NCBI RefSeq assembly: GCF_011326735.1
Contig: NZ_JAANCN010000001.1
Span: 372,001 to 436,000, forward strand
DNA: 64,000 bases
Direction of reading: 5' to 3'
Source of the DNA: Phycicoccus endophyticus
GTDB taxonomy: Bacteria > Actinomycetota > Actinomycetes > Actinomycetales > Dermatophilaceae
Numbering within the stretch: position 1 is the stretch's first letter; each line of letters begins with the position of its first letter. The notes under the pieces are model-generated. The model was not told where the DNA came from. It saw nothing but the letters and a program-made list of their open reading frames with translations, and did no database searches. The position numbers were made by a program, and so were the translations under genes. Shown here piece after piece: positions 1 to 10,025 of this stretch.

Positions 1-461
1 TCCAGTGGTGCCTCGACCGGGGGTACGCCCTGCGCTTCATCGAGCAGATGCCCCTGGACGCCCAGCACGCCTGGGACCGCTCGGCGATGGTCACCCAGGG
101 CGAGATCCTCGCCCGCCTCGGGGAGCGCTTCCGGCTCACCCCGGTGCCCGAGCGGGGTAGCGCCCCGGCCGAGCTCTTCCACGTCGACGGCGGGCCGGCG
201 ACCGTCGGGGTCATCGCCAGCGTCTCCGCCCCGTTCTGCGGGGCGTGCGACCGCGTCCGGCTCACCGCCGACGGCCAGCTGCGCAACTGTCTCTTCGCCC
301 GTAGCGAGGTCGACCTGCGCGGGCCGCTGCGCGCGGGGGCCGACGACGCCGAGCTCACCGACCTCGTCGTCGCGCAGATGTGGGCCAAGAAGGCGGGGCA
401 CGGTATCGACGCGCCCGGGTTCGAGCAGCCGCAGCGGCCGATGTCGGCGATCGGCGGCTGA
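1..461 (+). CDS. moaA: GTP 3',8-cyclase MoaA, C-terminal part (5' end outside window)
   Basis: This is the C-terminal part of MoaA, the radical SAM enzyme that converts GTP to 3',8-cyclo-GTP in the first step of molybdenum cofactor synthesis. The open frame already runs at base 3, so the start lies upstream of the window. The RFIEQMPLD segment is visible, then the second iron-sulfur site as C-x2-C-x13-C (FCGAC ... NC), which binds the [4Fe-4S] cluster holding GTP. The protein ends RPMSAIGG, and the C-terminal Gly-Gly is the conserved tail needed for catalysis in the family. The N-terminal SAM-binding CxxxCxxC motif is not in the window. It converges on the DUF3099 gene. Family assignment is very secure. 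Confidence 0.96.
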   Translation, partial: QWCLDRGYALRFIEQMPLDAQHAWDRSAMVTQGEILARLGERFRLTPVPERGSAPAELFHVDGGPATVGVIASVSAPFCGACDRVRLTADGQLRNCLFARSEVDLRGPLRAGADDAELTDLVVAQMWAKKAGHGIDAPGFEQPQRPMSAIGG

Positions 462-492
462 CCCCCGCACGGTGCGCCGTGGTGTGCGGTGG

Positions 493-840
493 TCAGTCCT
501 GCTCGGGGTGGCGCGCCGTCCCGGGGACGGGGTCTGCCGGCCGCGAGCCGAGCGGCGTGGCCGGGGCGGCCGAGGGGGTGACCGGCCGGGCACGTCCGCG
601 CACCCGGGGGGCGACGGCGTTCGCGGCCACCACGGCGACGAACGGCAGCACGACCGCCGCGGCGGCGAAGACCCAGCGGTACCACTCGTCGACGACGATG
701 GCGAGCACGAAGCACACCGTGCGCACCGACATCGTCAGCAGGTACTGCCGCAGCCGGTGGCGCTGGTCCTCCTCGCGCGAGGTCGCAGCGCTCGTCACCG
801 ACTGGGGTGCGGCGCCGCGGTGGCTGCGGGTCGTGGGCAC
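493..840 (-). CDS. DUF3099 family small membrane protein
   Basis: A 115-residue protein matching the actinobacterial DUF3099 family, which has no established function. An N-terminal soluble stretch with VTSAATSREEDQRHR leads into YLLTMSVRTVCFVLA, and two hydrophobic segments follow (about residues 35-55 and 57-77), so it is probably a two-pass inner membrane protein. The C-terminal 35 residues are rich in Pro and Arg. The start is GTG at 840. A TAGGGT hexamer on the minus strand (847-852) ends 6 nt before it and there is no Shine-Dalgarno sequence, which suggests leaderless transcription. It is divergent from fabG. Confidence 0.85.
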   Translation of the reverse strand: MPTTRSHRGAAPQSVTSAATSREEDQRHRLRQYLLTMSVRTVCFVLAIVVDEWYRWVFAAAAVVLPFVAVVAANAVAPRVRGRARPVTPSAAPATPLGSRPADPVPGTARHPEQD

Positions 841-883
841 CGCTCCACCCTACGTCCGGGCCCTGCCGGCTACCGCCGGGTAG

Positions 884-1615
<732 letters not shown>

Positions 1616-1668
1616 CCGGCCGCCTGACCGCCATCGCACCCGCCGACCACCGACCCGAAAGGCCCGAC

Positions 1669-2427
1669 ATGCTGCTCGAGGGCAAGAAGCTGCTCGTCAC
1701 CGGGGTCCTCATGGACTCCTCGATCGCGTTCCACGTCGCCCGGCTCGCCCAGGAGGAGGGGGCCGAGGTCGTCCTCACCTCCTTCGGAAGGACGACGAAG
1801 ATCACCACCGCCATCGCCCGTCGGCTCCCGCGGCCGGCCCCCGTCGTCGAGCTCGACGTCTCGAGCGAGGAGGACCTCGCCGCCCTCGCCGGGCGGGTGG
1901 GCGAGCACGTCGACCACCTCGACGGCGTGGTCCACTCGATCGGCTTCGCCCCTCAGGGGGCGTTCTCGTTCATGGACGCGTCGTGGGAGGACGTCTCGAC
2001 CGCGGTGCAGATCTCGGCCTTCTCCCTCCAGGCGCTCACCAAGGCGGCGCTGCCGCTGATGTCCGCCGGCGGGTCGGTCGTCGGGCTGACCTTCGACGCG
2101 CGCTACGCCTGGCCGGTCTACGACTGGATGGGGGTGGCCAAGGCGGCATTCGAGTCGACCAACCGCTACCTCGCGCGCGACCTCGGACCGCGGGGCATCC
2201 GCAGCAACCTGGTCTCCGCCGGGCCGGTGCGTACGACGGCCGCGAAGTCCATCCCGGGCTTCGAGCAGTTCGAGGAAGCCTGGGGCACGCGCGCCCCGCT
2301 CGGCTGGGACGTCAAGGACGCCGAGCCCGCCGCGCGCGCGGTCCTCGCGCTGCTCTCGGACTGGTTCCCCGCGACGACCGGCGAGATCGTCCACGTCGAC
2401 GGTGGGTACCACGCCGTCGGCGCCTGA
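1669..2427 (+). CDS. fabI: Enoyl-[acyl-carrier-protein] reductase FabI (InhA-like)
   Basis: A 252-residue NADH-dependent enoyl-ACP reductase that performs the last reduction of each fatty acid elongation cycle. It starts LLEGKKLLVTGV and has the FabI-type dinucleotide fold (TGVLMDSSIA). HSIGF at 89-93 places Ser90 where InhA has Ser94, and the catalytic pair Tyr151-x6-Lys158 lies in YDWMGVAKAA. The open frame extends upstream, but the ATG at 1669 preceded by GAAAGG (1657-1662) matches the family start. It follows fabG by 53 bp and is probably cotranscribed. It converges on serB with a 2-bp gap. Confidence 0.93.
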   Translation: MLLEGKKLLVTGVLMDSSIAFHVARLAQEEGAEVVLTSFGRTTKITTAIARRLPRPAPVVELDVSSEEDLAALAGRVGEHVDHLDGVVHSIGFAPQGAFSFMDASWEDVSTAVQISAFSLQALTKAALPLMSAGGSVVGLTFDARYAWPVYDWMGVAKAAFESTNRYLARDLGPRGIRSNLVSAGPVRTTAAKSIPGFEQFEEAWGTRAPLGWDVKDAEPAARAVLALLSDWFPATTGEIVHVDGGYHAVGA

Positions 2428-2429
2428 CC

Positions 2430-3662
2430 TCAGGACTGGGGCGGCTCGGCGGTCTCGGCGTCCTCGATCTCCTCGCGGCTGACGCCGAGGAGGAACAGGA
2501 CCGTGTCGAGGTAGGGCACGGTCACCGAGGTGTCGGCCTGCTCGCGCACGAGGGGCTTGGCGTTGAACGCCACTCCGAGCCCGGCGGCGCCAAGCATGTC
2601 GAGGTCGTTCGCGCCGTCCCCGATGGCGACGGTCCGGGCGAGGGGGAGGCCCTCGAGAGCGGCCAGCTCGCGCAGCGCCGCCGCCTTGCCCGCACGGTCG
2701 ACGACGGGGCCGGCGACCCGGCCGGTGAGCCGCCCGTCGGCGACCTCGAGCCGGTTTGCGCGCACGTGGTCGACCCCGAGGTCGGCGGCGATCGGCTCGA
2801 CGACCTCGGCGAAGCCGCCGGAGACGAGCCCGACGGTGAAGCCGAGCGCCTTGAGCGTGCGCACGAGGGTGCGGGCGCCCGGGGTGAGCCGTACCGCGGC
2901 CCGCACCTCGTCGAGGACGCCTACCGGCAGCCCGGCGAGCGTCGCGACCCGCGCGTGCAGGCTCTCGGCGAAGTCGAGCTCGCCGCGCATCGCCCGCTGG
3001 GTGACCGCGGCCACCTCTGCCGCGGTCCCGGCGTGCTCGGCGACGAGCTCGATGACCTCGTCCTGCACGAGGGTGGAGTCCACGTCCATGACGACGAGCC
3101 GCCCGCCGCGGCGGGCCAGACCCGCCGGCGCGACGGCGATGTCGCACCCGCTCTCGGCGGAGACCAGGGCCAGTGCGCGGCGCAGCCGGGGAACGTCCGC
3201 GCCGGAGACGTCGAGCTCGACGGTCGTCACCGGCCAGCGGGAGAGCCGGCGGATCCGGTCGATGTTCGCCCCGTGGCCGGCGACGGCGCGGGCCACGTCG
3301 GCGACGTGCCGGGTCTCCAGGTGCGCGGCCATGACGACCACCGCGGCCCGGCCGGTGCGCCGGGGTGCGTTGTCACCGTGCCCGGCGTGCAGGTCGACGC
3401 GCATCCCCATGGCCTCACCGGCCCGGGTGAGCCGGTCGGTGAGGACGTTCTCGTCGCGGCCGGGAGCGAGGAGCACCGAGAGCGCGAGGTGGCCGCGGAC
3501 GACCACCTGCTCGAGGTCGAGCACCTCGGCACCGACGGTGGCGGCGGCCTCGAAGACCGCGCTCGTCACCCCCGGGCGGTCGGGCCCGCTCAGCGACACG
3601 AGCAGCGTGCGCGTCGTGGGGTCGGCCTCCGGGGGCACGGGCGGTGGCGACGGGAGGGGCAC
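2430..3662 (-). CDS. serB: Phosphoserine phosphatase SerB with N-terminal ACT domains
   Basis: A 410-residue HAD-superfamily phosphatase that releases L-serine from O-phospho-L-serine, the last step of serine synthesis. The first 180 residues hold two ACT-like regulatory domains (LLVSLSGPDRPGVTSAVFE; VVVMAAHLETRHVADVARAV), as in mycobacterial SerB2. The catalytic domain has DVDST (Asp193 nucleophile, Asp195), the motif II serine in LVSGGF, a motif III lysine and GDGANDLDML. The GTG start at 3662 follows TAGCCT (minus strand, 3669-3674) by 6 nt. That hexamer begins with the TAG stop of the upstream oxidoreductase. Confidence 0.93.
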   Translation of the reverse strand: MPLPSPPPVPPEADPTTRTLLVSLSGPDRPGVTSAVFEAAATVGAEVLDLEQVVVRGHLALSVLLAPGRDENVLTDRLTRAGEAMGMRVDLHAGHGDNAPRRTGRAAVVVMAAHLETRHVADVARAVAGHGANIDRIRRLSRWPVTTVELDVSGADVPRLRRALALVSAESGCDIAVAPAGLARRGGRLVVMDVDSTLVQDEVIELVAEHAGTAAEVAAVTQRAMRGELDFAESLHARVATLAGLPVGVLDEVRAAVRLTPGARTLVRTLKALGFTVGLVSGGFAEVVEPIAADLGVDHVRANRLEVADGRLTGRVAGPVVDRAGKAAALRELAALEGLPLARTVAIGDGANDLDMLGAAGLGVAFNAKPLVREQADTSVTVPYLDTVLFLLGVSREEIEDAETAEPPQS

Positions 3663-3671
3663 GCCCGCAGG

Positions 3672-4487
3672 CTAGCCGGGCATGGCGTCGCGCCACGCGA
3701 GCAGGTCGCGGACCGGACCGAGGTCGTAGTCGGGGCCGCTGAGGCCCACGGTGAACAGCCGCGTGCCGACGTCGTAGAGCTCCTGAGCACCGGCCGCGTA
3801 GTCCTCGACGTCCTCGGGCAGGCGGCCGGGCTTGGGGGAGACCCCCGCGGAGCGTTCGATCTCGCGCGGGTCGCGGCCGAGCGTGGCGCACCACTCGTCG
3901 AGCACGGCGTGCTTGCGGGCCACCGTCGCGGCGTCACCGAAGCCGTGCCAGATGTCGGCGTGCTCGGCGACGATGCGCAGCGTCTTGCGCTCCCCGCCGC
4001 CGCCGATGAGCACGGGGATGTCGCGGGTCGGGGGCGGGTTGAGCCGGGCCCAGCGCGCCTCGATGAGCGGCAGGTCACGCGCGAGCGCGTCGAGCCGGCC
4101 GACCGCCGTCCCGAACTCGTACCCGTACTCGGTGTAGTCCCGCTCGAACCAGCCCGACCCGATGCCGAGGATGAGCCGGCCGTCGCTGATGTGGTCGACC
4201 GTGCGGGCCATGTCCGCGAGCAGCTGGGGGTTGCGGTAGCTGTTGCACGTGACGAGCGCGCCGAGCTCGACCCGCTCGGTGGCCTCGGCCCAGGCGGCGA
4301 GCGTCGTCCAGCACTCGAAGTGCGCGCCGTCCGGGTCGCCGTAGAGCGGGAAGAAGTGGTCCCACGTGAAGAGCACGTCGACGCCGAGCTCCTCGAGCCG
4401 CGCGCAGGCGCGGCGCATGTCGTCGTACGCGGCGTGCTGGGGCTGGACCTGGGCGCCGATCCGCACCGGGCGGGGGTCGGCGCTCAC
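3672..4487 (-). CDS. LLM-class F420-dependent oxidoreductase
   Basis: A 271-residue luciferase-like monooxygenase-fold protein. It resembles the actinobacterial TIGR03560-type group, whose members are predicted to use coenzyme F420; the substrate cannot be read from sequence. [12 protein letters not shown], the strand [13 protein letters not shown] and [11 protein letters not shown] are the usual core segments. The open frame extends far upstream inside glgC, but the GTG at 4487 overlaps the glgC stop in a GTGA arrangement and gives a normal N-terminus (RIGAQVQPQ). It is therefore probably translationally coupled to glgC. Use of F420 here is inference from the family. Confidence 0.85.
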   Translation of the reverse strand: MSADPRPVRIGAQVQPQHAAYDDMRRACARLEELGVDVLFTWDHFFPLYGDPDGAHFECWTTLAAWAEATERVELGALVTCNSYRNPQLLADMARTVDHISDGRLILGIGSGWFERDYTEYGYEFGTAVGRLDALARDLPLIEARWARLNPPPTRDIPVLIGGGGERKTLRIVAEHADIWHGFGDAATVARKHAVLDEWCATLGRDPREIERSAGVSPKPGRLPEDVEDYAAGAQELYDVGTRLFTVGLSGPDYDLGPVRDLLAWRDAMPG

Positions 4488-5737
4488 TCGCCCACCACCT
4501 GGCCCTTGCCGACCACGGTGATGCCGGAGTCGGTGACCGAGAAGCCGCGGGCGAGGTCGGCCTCGCGGTCGAAGCCGATGGACGTGCCCTCGGGGACGAC
4601 GACGTTCTTGTCGATGATCGAGCGCTGGATGCGGCAGTTCCGGCGGATCTGGACGCCGTCGAGGATGACGCTGTTCTCGATCTCGGTGTAGCTGTGGACG
4701 TGGACGTCGGGGGAGATGACCGACCCGTTGACCCGGGCACCGGAGATCACCACGCCGGGGGAGACCGCGGAGTTGAGGGCCTCCCCGAAGCGGCCGTGCG
4801 CGCCGTGGACGAACTTCGCGGGCGGGTAGTAGCCGTAGGTCGTGTAGAGCGGCCAGTCGTAGTTGTAGAGGTTGAAGACGGGGTGGATCGACACGAGGTC
4901 CATGTGTGCCTCGTAGTAGCTGTCGATGGTGCCCACGTCGCGCCAGTAGCCGAGGTCGCGCTCGGTGCCACCCGGGACGACGTTGTTCTTGAAGTCGTAG
5001 ACCGAGGCGGCGCCCTGCTCGACCAGGGCGGGGACGATGTCGCCGCCCATGTCGTGGTCGCTGCCCTCGCGGGTGGAGTCGGCCGTCACGGCGTCGACGA
5101 GCGCCTCGGCGGTGAAGACGTAGTTGCCCATGCTCGCGAGGATCTCGTCGGGGGAGTCGGGCAGCCCGTCGGGCTCGGCCGGCTTCTCGAGGAAGGCCCG
5201 GATGCGTGTCGGGTCCTCCGGCTCGACGTCGATGACGCCGAACTGGTCGGACATCGAGCGGGGCTGGCGGATGGCGGCCACCGTCACGCCCGCGCCGCTC
5301 GCGAGGTGCTGGTCGACCATCTGCGAGAAGTCCATCCGGTAGACGTGGTCCGCGCCGACGACGACGACGATGTCCGGTCGCTCGTCGGTGATCGTGTTGA
5401 GGCTCTGGAAGATGGCGTCCGCGCTGCCCTGGTACCAGGACTTCCCGATCCGCTGCTGGGCCGGGATGGGCGCGACGTAGTTGCCGAGCATCGTGCTCAT
5501 CCGCCACGTCTTGGTGATGTGCCGGTCGAGGCTGTGCGACTTGTACTGGGTGAGGACGACGACCTTGAGGTAGCCGGAGTTGACGACGTTGGAGAGGGCG
5601 AAGTCGATCAGCCGGTAGATGCCCCCGAAGGGGACGGCGGGCTTGGCCCGGTCCCGGGTGAGTGGCATGAGCCGCTTTCCCTCCCCACCCGCGAGGACGA
5701 TGGCCAGGACCTTGGGACCTCCGCTGCGGTACGCCAT
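4484..5737 (-). CDS. glgC: Glucose-1-phosphate adenylyltransferase GlgC
   Basis: A 417-residue ADP-glucose pyrophosphorylase that makes ADP-glucose from ATP and glucose-1-phosphate for glycogen and maltose-1-phosphate synthesis. The N-terminus has the nucleotidyltransferase signature [13 protein letters not shown] followed by [10 protein letters not shown], and [10 protein letters not shown] is family-typical. The C-terminal third is a left-handed beta-helix. The ATG at 5737 follows TAGGTT (minus, 5744-5749) by 6 nt, so the mRNA is probably leaderless. It is divergent from glgM, as in M. tuberculosis Rv1213/Rv1212c, and the pair shares an intergenic region of about 60 bp. Confidence 0.96.
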   Translation of the reverse strand: MAYRSGGPKVLAIVLAGGEGKRLMPLTRDRAKPAVPFGGIYRLIDFALSNVVNSGYLKVVVLTQYKSHSLDRHITKTWRMSTMLGNYVAPIPAQQRIGKSWYQGSADAIFQSLNTITDERPDIVVVVGADHVYRMDFSQMVDQHLASGAGVTVAAIRQPRSMSDQFGVIDVEPEDPTRIRAFLEKPAEPDGLPDSPDEILASMGNYVFTAEALVDAVTADSTREGSDHDMGGDIVPALVEQGAASVYDFKNNVVPGGTERDLGYWRDVGTIDSYYEAHMDLVSIHPVFNLYNYDWPLYTTYGYYPPAKFVHGAHGRFGEALNSAVSPGVVISGARVNGSVISPDVHVHSYTEIENSVILDGVQIRRNCRIQRSIIDKNVVVPEGTSIGFDREADLARGFSVTDSGITVVGKGQVVGE

Positions 5738-5799
5738 GGCTCCAACCTATTGCGTGAGCGGCCTCGCTGACAGCCCACGCCCCGACTACGGTGAAGCGC

Positions 5800-6993
5800 G
5801 TGCGCATCGACATCCTGACCAAGGAGTACCCGCCGTCGATCTACGGGGGCGCGGGGGTGCACGTGGCCGAGCTCACCCGCGCGCTGCGGGCCCGGGGAGA
5901 CACCGAGGTGTGGGTCCACGCCTTCGGTGGTCCCCGCGAGGAGGAGGGCACGACGAGCCACCCCGACCTGCCCGAGCTCGAGGGCACCAACGCCGCCCTG
6001 GCCACCCTCGGGGTCGACCTGACGATGGCCGCGCGCTGCGGTGGCGCCGACATCGTCCACTCGCACACGTGGTACGCGAACTTCGCCGGCCACGTCGCCG
6101 GGCTGCTCGAGGGGGTCCCGCACGTGCTGTCGGCCCACAGCCTCGAGCCGATGCGCCCGTGGAAGGCCGAGCAGCTCGGCGGGGGCTACCGGCTCTCCTC
6201 GTGGGTGGAGCGGACCGCCTACGAGGGCGCGGCGGCGGTCATCGCCGTGAGCGCGGGCATGCGGGAGGACATCCTGCGGGCCTACCCGAGCGTCGACCCC
6301 GACAAGGTGCAGGTCGTGCACAACGGGATCGACGCCGAGCTGTGGCGCCCCCGGGAGGACCCGGACGTCGTGCGCGAGCTCGGCATCGACCCCGATCGCC
6401 CCACCGTGGTCTTCGTCGGCCGGATCACCCGCCAGAAGGGCCTGCCCTTCCTCCTGCGCGCCGCCGGCCAGCTGCCGCCAGAGGTCCAGCTCGTCCTCCT
6501 CGCGGGAGCTCCGGACACACCGGAGATCAAGGCCGAGGTCGAGGGGCTCGTCGAGGGCCTGCGCGCCGAGCGCGACGGCGTCGTGTGGATCTCGCAGATG
6601 CTGCCGCGCGAGCAGGTCACGGCCGTCCTCGCCGCCGCCTCCGTGTTCGTCTGCCCGTCGGTCTACGAGCCGCTCGGCATCGTCAACCTCGAGGCGATGG
6701 CCTGCGAGCTGCCCGTCGTCGCCACGGCCACCGGGGGCATCCCGGAGGTCGTGCTCGACGGTGAGACCGGCTGGCTGGTCCCCATCGAGCAGAAGCAGGA
6801 CGGCACCGGAACCCCCGTGGACGAGGACCGTTTCGTCGCCGACCTGGCCGCGGCGCTCACCGACGCCGTCTCCGACCTCGAGCGGGCCCGGCGGCTCGGG
6901 CTCGCGGGCCGCGAGCGTGCCGTGGAGTCCTTCTCCTGGGACACCATCGCCGAGCGGACGATGGAGGTCTACCGGGGCCTGACCGGCTCGTGA
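5800..6993 (+). CDS. glgM: Actinobacterial glycogen synthase / alpha-maltose-1-phosphate synthase GlgM
   Basis: A 397-residue GT4-family glycosyltransferase. In mycobacteria the orthologue GlgM transfers glucose from ADP-glucose to glucose-1-phosphate to give maltose-1-phosphate; older annotations call it glycogen synthase GlgA. The N-terminus [20 protein letters not shown] is the donor-site glycine loop, [15 protein letters not shown] begins the second Rossmann domain, and [16 protein letters not shown] carries the GT4 E-x7-E motif. An alternative GTG lies 9 nt upstream at 5791. I prefer 5800 because it matches the family N-terminus and sits 7 nt after TACGGT (5787-5792). The divergent glgC supplies the substrate. 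Confidence 0.92.
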   Translation: MRIDILTKEYPPSIYGGAGVHVAELTRALRARGDTEVWVHAFGGPREEEGTTSHPDLPELEGTNAALATLGVDLTMAARCGGADIVHSHTWYANFAGHVAGLLEGVPHVLSAHSLEPMRPWKAEQLGGGYRLSSWVERTAYEGAAAVIAVSAGMREDILRAYPSVDPDKVQVVHNGIDAELWRPREDPDVVRELGIDPDRPTVVFVGRITRQKGLPFLLRAAGQLPPEVQLVLLAGAPDTPEIKAEVEGLVEGLRAERDGVVWISQMLPREQVTAVLAAASVFVCPSVYEPLGIVNLEAMACELPVVATATGGIPEVVLDGETGWLVPIEQKQDGTGTPVDEDRFVADLAAALTDAVSDLERARRLGLAGRERAVESFSWDTIAERTMEVYRGLTGS

Positions 6994-7072
6994 CCGGCGG
7001 CACGCGAGGGCGCACGGCGGACCAGGGCGTGCCGACCCGTGGCGCCGCGGGGCGTCAACTAGGGTCGCAGGT

Positions 7073-7855
7073 ATGAGCGACGTCCTGGCCCTGGCCGGTG
7101 TCAGCGTCGTGCGTGGGGACACGACGATTCTCGACGAGGTCACCTGGGAGGTCGAGGAGGGCCAGCGCTGGGTGGTGCTCGGCCCGAACGGCGCCGGCAA
7201 GACCACCCTCCTGCAGCTCGCGGCCGGGCGGATGCACCCGACCCGCGGGGTCGTCGGGATCCTCGGCGAGGTCCTCGGGGCGGTCGACGTCTTCGAGCTG
7301 CGGCCGCGCATCGGGCTCTCCAGCGCCTCGCTCGCCGAGCGCATCCCGGCGCGCGAGCGGGTGCGGGACGTCGTCCTCACCGCCTCCTACGGGGTCGTCG
7401 GCCGGTGGCGCGAGGCCTACGAGGGGATGGACGAGGGGCGCGCCGCCGAGCTGCTCGAGGCCCTCGGCGCGAGCCACCTCGCCGAGCGTCGCTACGGCAC
7501 CCTCTCCGAGGGCGAGCGCAAGCGGGTCCAGATCGCCCGGGCCCTGATGACCGACCCGGAGCTGATGCTTCTCGACGAGCCCGCGGCCGGTCTCGACCTC
7601 GGGGGGCGGGAGGACCTCGTGCGCCGGCTGGGCGACCTCGCCGCCGAGCTCGCCGCCCCGGCCCTGGTTCTCGTGACCCACCACGTCGAGGAGATCCCGC
7701 CGCACTTCACCGACGTCCTGCTGCTGCGCGAGGGCCGCGTCGTCGCCCAGGGGCCGGTGGAGATCACCCTGACCGCGGACAACCTCGAGCGCACCTTCGG
7801 GATGCCGCTCGAGCTCGAGGCGCGGGGGAGCCGGTATGCGGCGCGGGCCCGCTGA
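7073..7855 (+). CDS. ABC transporter ATP-binding protein without a visible permease
   Basis: A 260-residue ABC ATPase. Walker A is GPNGAGKTT (residues 37-45), the signature is LSEGERKR (144-151), Walker B with the catalytic Glu is MLLDEP (165-170), and the switch histidine follows in VTHHVEEIP. No transmembrane domain gene lies beside it: upstream is glgM and downstream are nfeD and an SPFH gene. It may serve a remote permease or a non-transport role; the substrate is unknown. TAGGGT (7060-7065) is 7 nt before the ATG, so it appears to have its own leaderless promoter. Confidence 0.85.
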   Translation: MSDVLALAGVSVVRGDTTILDEVTWEVEEGQRWVVLGPNGAGKTTLLQLAAGRMHPTRGVVGILGEVLGAVDVFELRPRIGLSSASLAERIPARERVRDVVLTASYGVVGRWREAYEGMDEGRAAELLEALGASHLAERRYGTLSEGERKRVQIARALMTDPELMLLDEPAAGLDLGGREDLVRRLGDLAAELAAPALVLVTHHVEEIPPHFTDVLLLREGRVVAQGPVEITLTADNLERTFGMPLELEARGSRYAARAR

Positions 7856-7921
7856 GGGGCCGCGGAACCGTCGGGCGCGCCCACGCGTCCGAGCAGCGAC
7901 AGCGAAGGAAAGGGGAGGCCG

Positions 7922-8395
7922 ATGGACTGGCTGACCGACAACGCCTGGCTCGGGTGGCTGGGCGTGGCCCTCGTCCTGGCCGCCATCGAGGCGGCCACCG
8001 TCGACTTCGTCTTCCTCATGTTCGCCGGCGGCGCCCTCGCGGGCGCGGTGGCCGCCGCGCTCGGAGCCCCCTTCTTCCTCCAGGTCGTCGTGGCCGTCGT
8101 CGCGGCGATGCTCCTGCTGCTCGTCGTCCGGCCGATGCTGCGCGACCGGTTCATGGACTCCGTCACCGACCACCACATCGGTGCCGCCGGGCTCGTGGGC
8201 CGTGAGGCCTGGGTGCTCCAGGCGGTCACCGAGACCGACGGCCGGGTCAAGCTCGCCGGTGAGACGTGGTCGGCCCGGCTCGCCGAGGGCGGCGCCGCCG
8301 CCGGTCCGGGCGACCAGGTGCGCGTCATCGCCATCCACGGCGCCACGGCCATCGTCGTGCCGCTGCCCGACCCCTCGACCACCCCGACCACCTGA
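7922..8395 (+). CDS. NfeD family membrane protein
   Basis: A 157-residue NfeD-like protein with closely spaced hydrophobic segments in the first 75 residues and a C-terminal OB-fold of about 70 residues (GLVGREAWVLQ ... GDQVRVIAIHGATAIV). Proteins of this short class act with SPFH proteins in membrane microdomains and are nearly always encoded next to them, as here. A polypurine ribosome binding site (about 7903-7918, AAGGAAAGGGGAGG) lies just before the ATG, unlike the leaderless genes around it. It is the first gene of a two-gene unit with the SPFH gene. Confidence 0.88.
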   Translation: MDWLTDNAWLGWLGVALVLAAIEAATVDFVFLMFAGGALAGAVAAALGAPFFLQVVVAVVAAMLLLLVVRPMLRDRFMDSVTDHHIGAAGLVGREAWVLQAVTETDGRVKLAGETWSARLAEGGAAAGPGDQVRVIAIHGATAIVVPLPDPSTTPTT

Positions 8396-8432
8396 GCCGC
8401 GCTCCGGCGCGGACCCACCGAAAGGTTCCACC

Positions 8433-9596
8433 ATGGACGGACTCGGCCCACTGATCGTCATCGTGCTGCTGGCGATCTTCGCGATCGTCGTGCTCGTGCG
8501 CACGGTGCGGATCGTGCCGCAGCAGACGGCGCTGATCATCGAGCGGCTGGGGCGCTACTCGCGCACCCTCGAGGGCGGCATCCACTTCCTCGTGCCGTTC
8601 GTCGACATCGTCCGCGCCAACATCGACCTGCGCGAGCAGGTCGTCTCCTTCCCGCCGCAGCCGGTGATCACGAGCGACAACCTCGTCGTGTCCATCGACA
8701 CGGTGATCTACTACCAGGTCATCGACCCCAAGTCGGCCGTGTACGAGATCGCGAACTTCATCGCCGGGATCGAGCAGCTGACGGTCACGACGCTGCGTAA
8801 CGTCATCGGCTCGCTCGACCTCGAGCAGACCCTGACCAGCCGCGACCAGATCAACGGCCAGCTGCGCGGCGTGCTCGACGACGCGACCGGCAAGTGGGGG
8901 ATCCGGGTCAATCGGGTCGAGCTGAAGGCCATCGACCCGCCGGCCTCGGTGCAGGAGTCGATGGAGAAGCAGATGAAGGCCGAGCGCGACCGGCGTGCGG
9001 CCATCCTCAACGCCGAGGGGATCAAGGCCAGCCAGATCCTCACGGCCGAGGGCGAGAAGCAGAGCCAGATCCTCCGCGCGGAGGGCTCGGCCCAGGCACG
9101 CATCCTCGAGGCCCAGGGCCAGGCGCGCGCGATCCAGCAGGTGTTCGACGCCATCCACCGCGGCAAGCCGACCCAGAAGCTGCTCGCCTACCAGTACCTG
9201 CAGGTCCTGCCGCAGATCGCCCGTGGCGACTCGAACAAGATGTGGATCATCCCGAGCGAGCTCACCGACGCCCTGCGCGGCATCGGCGGAGCGCTCGGCG
9301 CCACCCAGCCCCAGCCCGAGGACGGCGACGACGACGGCTGGGTGGAGCCGGAGGAGTCGATGAGCGACGCCTTCGAGGACACGGTGCTCGAGGACCCGAA
9401 GCAGGCCCTGGCGCGTGCGCGCGGTCAGGCGGCGCAGTCCAGCCGGGAGGCCGAGGAGCACGCGACCCCGGCCTCGCGGGTGCAGCCGCCGATCACCCCC
9501 GGCCCCGAGGCCGTGCCCCCGCGCGCGGAGCCCCCGGCCCCGCCCGCCCCGCCGGCGGCACCGGAGCCGCCGGCGACGCCCCCGACCCAGGGGTAG
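8433..9596 (+). CDS. SPFH/Band 7 domain protein (QmcA/paraslipin type) with Pro-rich tail
   Basis: A 387-residue stomatin-like protein. One N-terminal membrane segment (residues about 5-25) precedes the SPFH domain (about 27-190, IVPQQTALIIERLGRYSRTL). An Ala/Glu/Gln-rich helical stretch follows (about 185-245, repeats around AEGEKQSQILRAEGSAQA) and probably forms the oligomerisation coiled coil. The last 90 residues are acidic and then strongly Pro/Ala-rich, longer than in typical paraslipins. The ATG at 8433 with AAAGG just upstream fits the family start. It is paired with nfeD and is probably a membrane microdomain scaffold. Confidence 0.9.
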   Translation: MDGLGPLIVIVLLAIFAIVVLVRTVRIVPQQTALIIERLGRYSRTLEGGIHFLVPFVDIVRANIDLREQVVSFPPQPVITSDNLVVSIDTVIYYQVIDPKSAVYEIANFIAGIEQLTVTTLRNVIGSLDLEQTLTSRDQINGQLRGVLDDATGKWGIRVNRVELKAIDPPASVQESMEKQMKAERDRRAAILNAEGIKASQILTAEGEKQSQILRAEGSAQARILEAQGQARAIQQVFDAIHRGKPTQKLLAYQYLQVLPQIARGDSNKMWIIPSELTDALRGIGGALGATQPQPEDGDDDGWVEPEESMSDAFEDTVLEDPKQALARARGQAAQSSREAEEHATPASRVQPPITPGPEAVPPRAEPPAPPAPPAAPEPPATPPTQG

Positions 9597-9620
9597 CCCG
9601 TGGCGCCGACGCCGTGCCGG

Positions 9621-9944
9621 TCAGTGGCCGAGCACGGCGTCGAGCAGTCCCGGGAAGCGGCCCTCGAGCTCCTCGCGCCGCAGCGCGACCACCCGGCGCC
9701 GTCCGAGGGGCTCGTTCGTCACGAGCCCGGCCTCGCGCAGCGTGCGCAGATGGTGGGAGAAGGTCGACTTCGGGACGTCGGGCTCGCTGCCGCGGCACTC
9801 CTCGACGGTGCGTGGCCCCTCGGCGGCGAGCTCGCGCACGAGCGCGAGCCGCGAGGGGTCGCTCAGCGCGAAGAGCACGGTGGTCAGCTCGACGTCCCCG
9901 AGATCGGGGTGGGTGAGCAGCCGCGGCTGGCGGTCGCCGGCCAT
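9621..9944 (-). CDS. ArsR-family winged-helix transcriptional regulator
   Basis: A 107-residue ArsR/SmtB-type regulator. LFALSDPSRLALVRELAAEG and STFSHHLRTLREAGLV are the winged-helix core with the recognition helix, and the wing follows in NEPLGRRRVVAL. A single Cys in VEECRGSE is visible, but the metal-binding CxC pair of classical ArsR is absent, so the effector is probably not a metal. It is divergent from an MFS transporter and probably represses it. The ATG at 9944 has a good ribosome binding site (AAGGAG on the minus strand), unlike most genes in the window. Confidence 0.87.
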   Translation of the reverse strand: MAGDRQPRLLTHPDLGDVELTTVLFALSDPSRLALVRELAAEGPRTVEECRGSEPDVPKSTFSHHLRTLREAGLVTNEPLGRRRVVALRREELEGRFPGLLDAVLGH

Positions 9945-9998
9945 GGTTCGACTCCTTTGGAATAGTCGTCGTCGACGGTGGGTTCAACGGGCCGTACG

Positions 9999-10016
9999 GT
10001 TCCATCATTCCGGAAC
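9999..10016. promoter_or_regulatory. Candidate ArsR operator in the ArsR/MFS intergenic region
   Basis: GTTCC (9999-10003) and GGAAC (10012-10016) form an inverted repeat with an 8-nt spacer, directly upstream of the MFS start codon. ArsR-type repressors bind such imperfect dyads in the shared promoter. The arms are short, so this is only a candidate. Confidence 0.3.
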
Positions 10017-10025
10017 GGAGGCCCC

